Notes under the pieces: model-generated
Seen by the model: the letters and a program-made list of their open reading frames with translations, nothing else
What the model was told of the DNA's origin: nothing
The model's database searches: none
Shown here: in pieces, positions 63,509 through 64,000 of the stretch
Position numbering within the stretch: position 1 is the first letter of the stretch
Layout of the letters: every line of letters starts with the position of its first letter
Position numbers and translations under genes: made by a program
Origin: Pseudomonadota bacterium
GTDB taxonomy: Bacteria > Pseudomonadota > Gammaproteobacteria > Xanthomonadales > Xanthomonadaceae
DNA: 64,000 bases
NCBI GenBank assembly: GCA_018242445.1
Contig: JAFEBW010000025.1
Coordinates: forward strand, 1 to 64,000
Direction of reading: 5' to 3'

Positions 63509-64000
63509 CCGATCCGCACGCGCTCGTCGCCGTCGCGATGTACCACCTGCCCGATGGTGTGGTGCCGCAGACCCATGCCATCGAGCGCGTTGCCGATGGC
63601 GTTCACCATCTCATGCGCGACCACCAGCACGAAGCCGGTGCCGCAGTTGAAGGTGCGCCACATCTCCGCGCGCGGCACCGCGCCCTCGCGTTGCAGCCAG
63701 TCGAACACCGGCGGCAGCACGATGCTGGATGCCTCGATGTCCAGCCCGAGCCCGTCCGGGATCACGCGGATGATGTTCTCGGTCAGCCCGCCGCCGGTGA
63801 TGTGCGCCATCGCGTGCACGTCCTCGCGCCATTCGCCGCGCAGCAGTTGCAGGATCGGCTTGACGTAGATCGTGGTCGGCATCATCAGCGCGTCGGCCAG
63901 CTTGACGCCGCCCACGTCGAGACCGAGCGGACGACCGGCGCGGTCGAGGATGCGGCGGATCAGCGAGTAGCCGTTGGAATGCGGGCCGCTGGAGGCGATG
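63505..64000 (-). CDS. purM: Phosphoribosylformylglycinamidine cyclo-ligase, 3' part
   Basis: The last 164 residues of PurM (AIR synthetase) are present: ASSGPHSNGYSLIRRIL, then MAHITGGGLTENIIRVIPDG and the C-terminus FNCGTGFVLVVAHE. The 5' part lies beyond the right edge of the window. It is coupled to purN by a four-base overlap. Confidence 0.95.
   Translation of the reverse strand, partial: IASSGPHSNGYSLIRRILDRAGRPLGLDVGGVKLADALMMPTTIYVKPILQLLRGEWREDVHAMAHITGGGLTENIIRVIPDGLGLDIEASSIVLPPVFDWLQREGAVPRAEMWRTFNCGTGFVLVVAHEMVNAIGNALDGMGLRHHTIGQVVHRDGDERVRIG

Overview
The window is GC-rich bacterial chromosome. Its gene content and order point to a gammaproteobacterium of the Xanthomonadales (Lysobacterales) type. 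The evidence is the tRNA-fMet-rimP-nusA-infB-rbfA-truB run, the kdsD-kdsC-lptC-lptA-lptB-rpoN-hpf-hprK-rapZ-EIIA-ptsH-ptsI run with a PTS that has no sugar permease in view, and intergenic seven-base repeats of a kind seen in that order. The species cannot be named from this sequence.

Bases 1-15686 hold a complete type I-G (formerly I-U) CRISPR-Cas locus, all read leftward. A small unnamed gene and cas3 (helicase first, HD nuclease last) come first. They are followed by csx17 (Cas8-like), csb1 (Cas7) and csb2 (Cas5-Cas6 fusion), each start overlapping the previous stop. A vapBC toxin-antitoxin pair on the opposite strand then splits the locus, followed by a cas4-cas1 fusion and cas2. After a leader of about 230 bp comes an array of 62 identical 36-nt repeats and 61 spacers. 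One spacer contains the anticodon arm of a tRNA-Leu(UAA). A 42-bp imperfect palindrome lies between vapB and cas4-cas1, and cas3 carries a 72-bp in-frame tandem duplication.

Bases 15687-19142 encode a SWIM/SNF2 helicase. Bases 19367-26210 are the tRNA-fMet/rimP/nusA/infB/rbfA/truB translation and transcription cluster, with a clear promoter and a terminator after the tRNA. Bases 26232-29999 (leftward) are ftsY, an AsmA-like gene, mutY and yggX. Bases 30027-38944 hold rsmD, coaD, a lipoprotein gene, an overlapping ggt/MBL-hydrolase/TMEM43-like trio, psiF, a glutathione S-transferase gene, a gamma-glutamylcyclotransferase-like gene and htpG, the last with a candidate heat-shock promoter.

Bases 39096-48545 are a mixed region: a DUF488 gene, a phosphodiester glycosidase-like gene, mfd, a GNAT gene, a cation-efflux gene, an HxlR regulator divergent from a thioredoxin-like gene, and a secreted clan-D glycosidase. 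Bases 48653-59224 (leftward) form the envelope and regulatory supercluster, from Kdo synthesis and LPS transport through sigma-54 and hibernation factor to the nitrogen/carbon phosphorelay. Bases 59324-64000 hold ibaG (bolA family), murA, a second toxin-antitoxin pair (Phd/PIN), a DUF3108 gene, purN and the 3' part of purM, which runs off the window. Intergenic gaps, and three coding termini (RbfA C-terminus, TruB and PurN N-termini), carry degenerate heptanucleotide tandem repeats. Several gaps also hold GC-rich palindromes.
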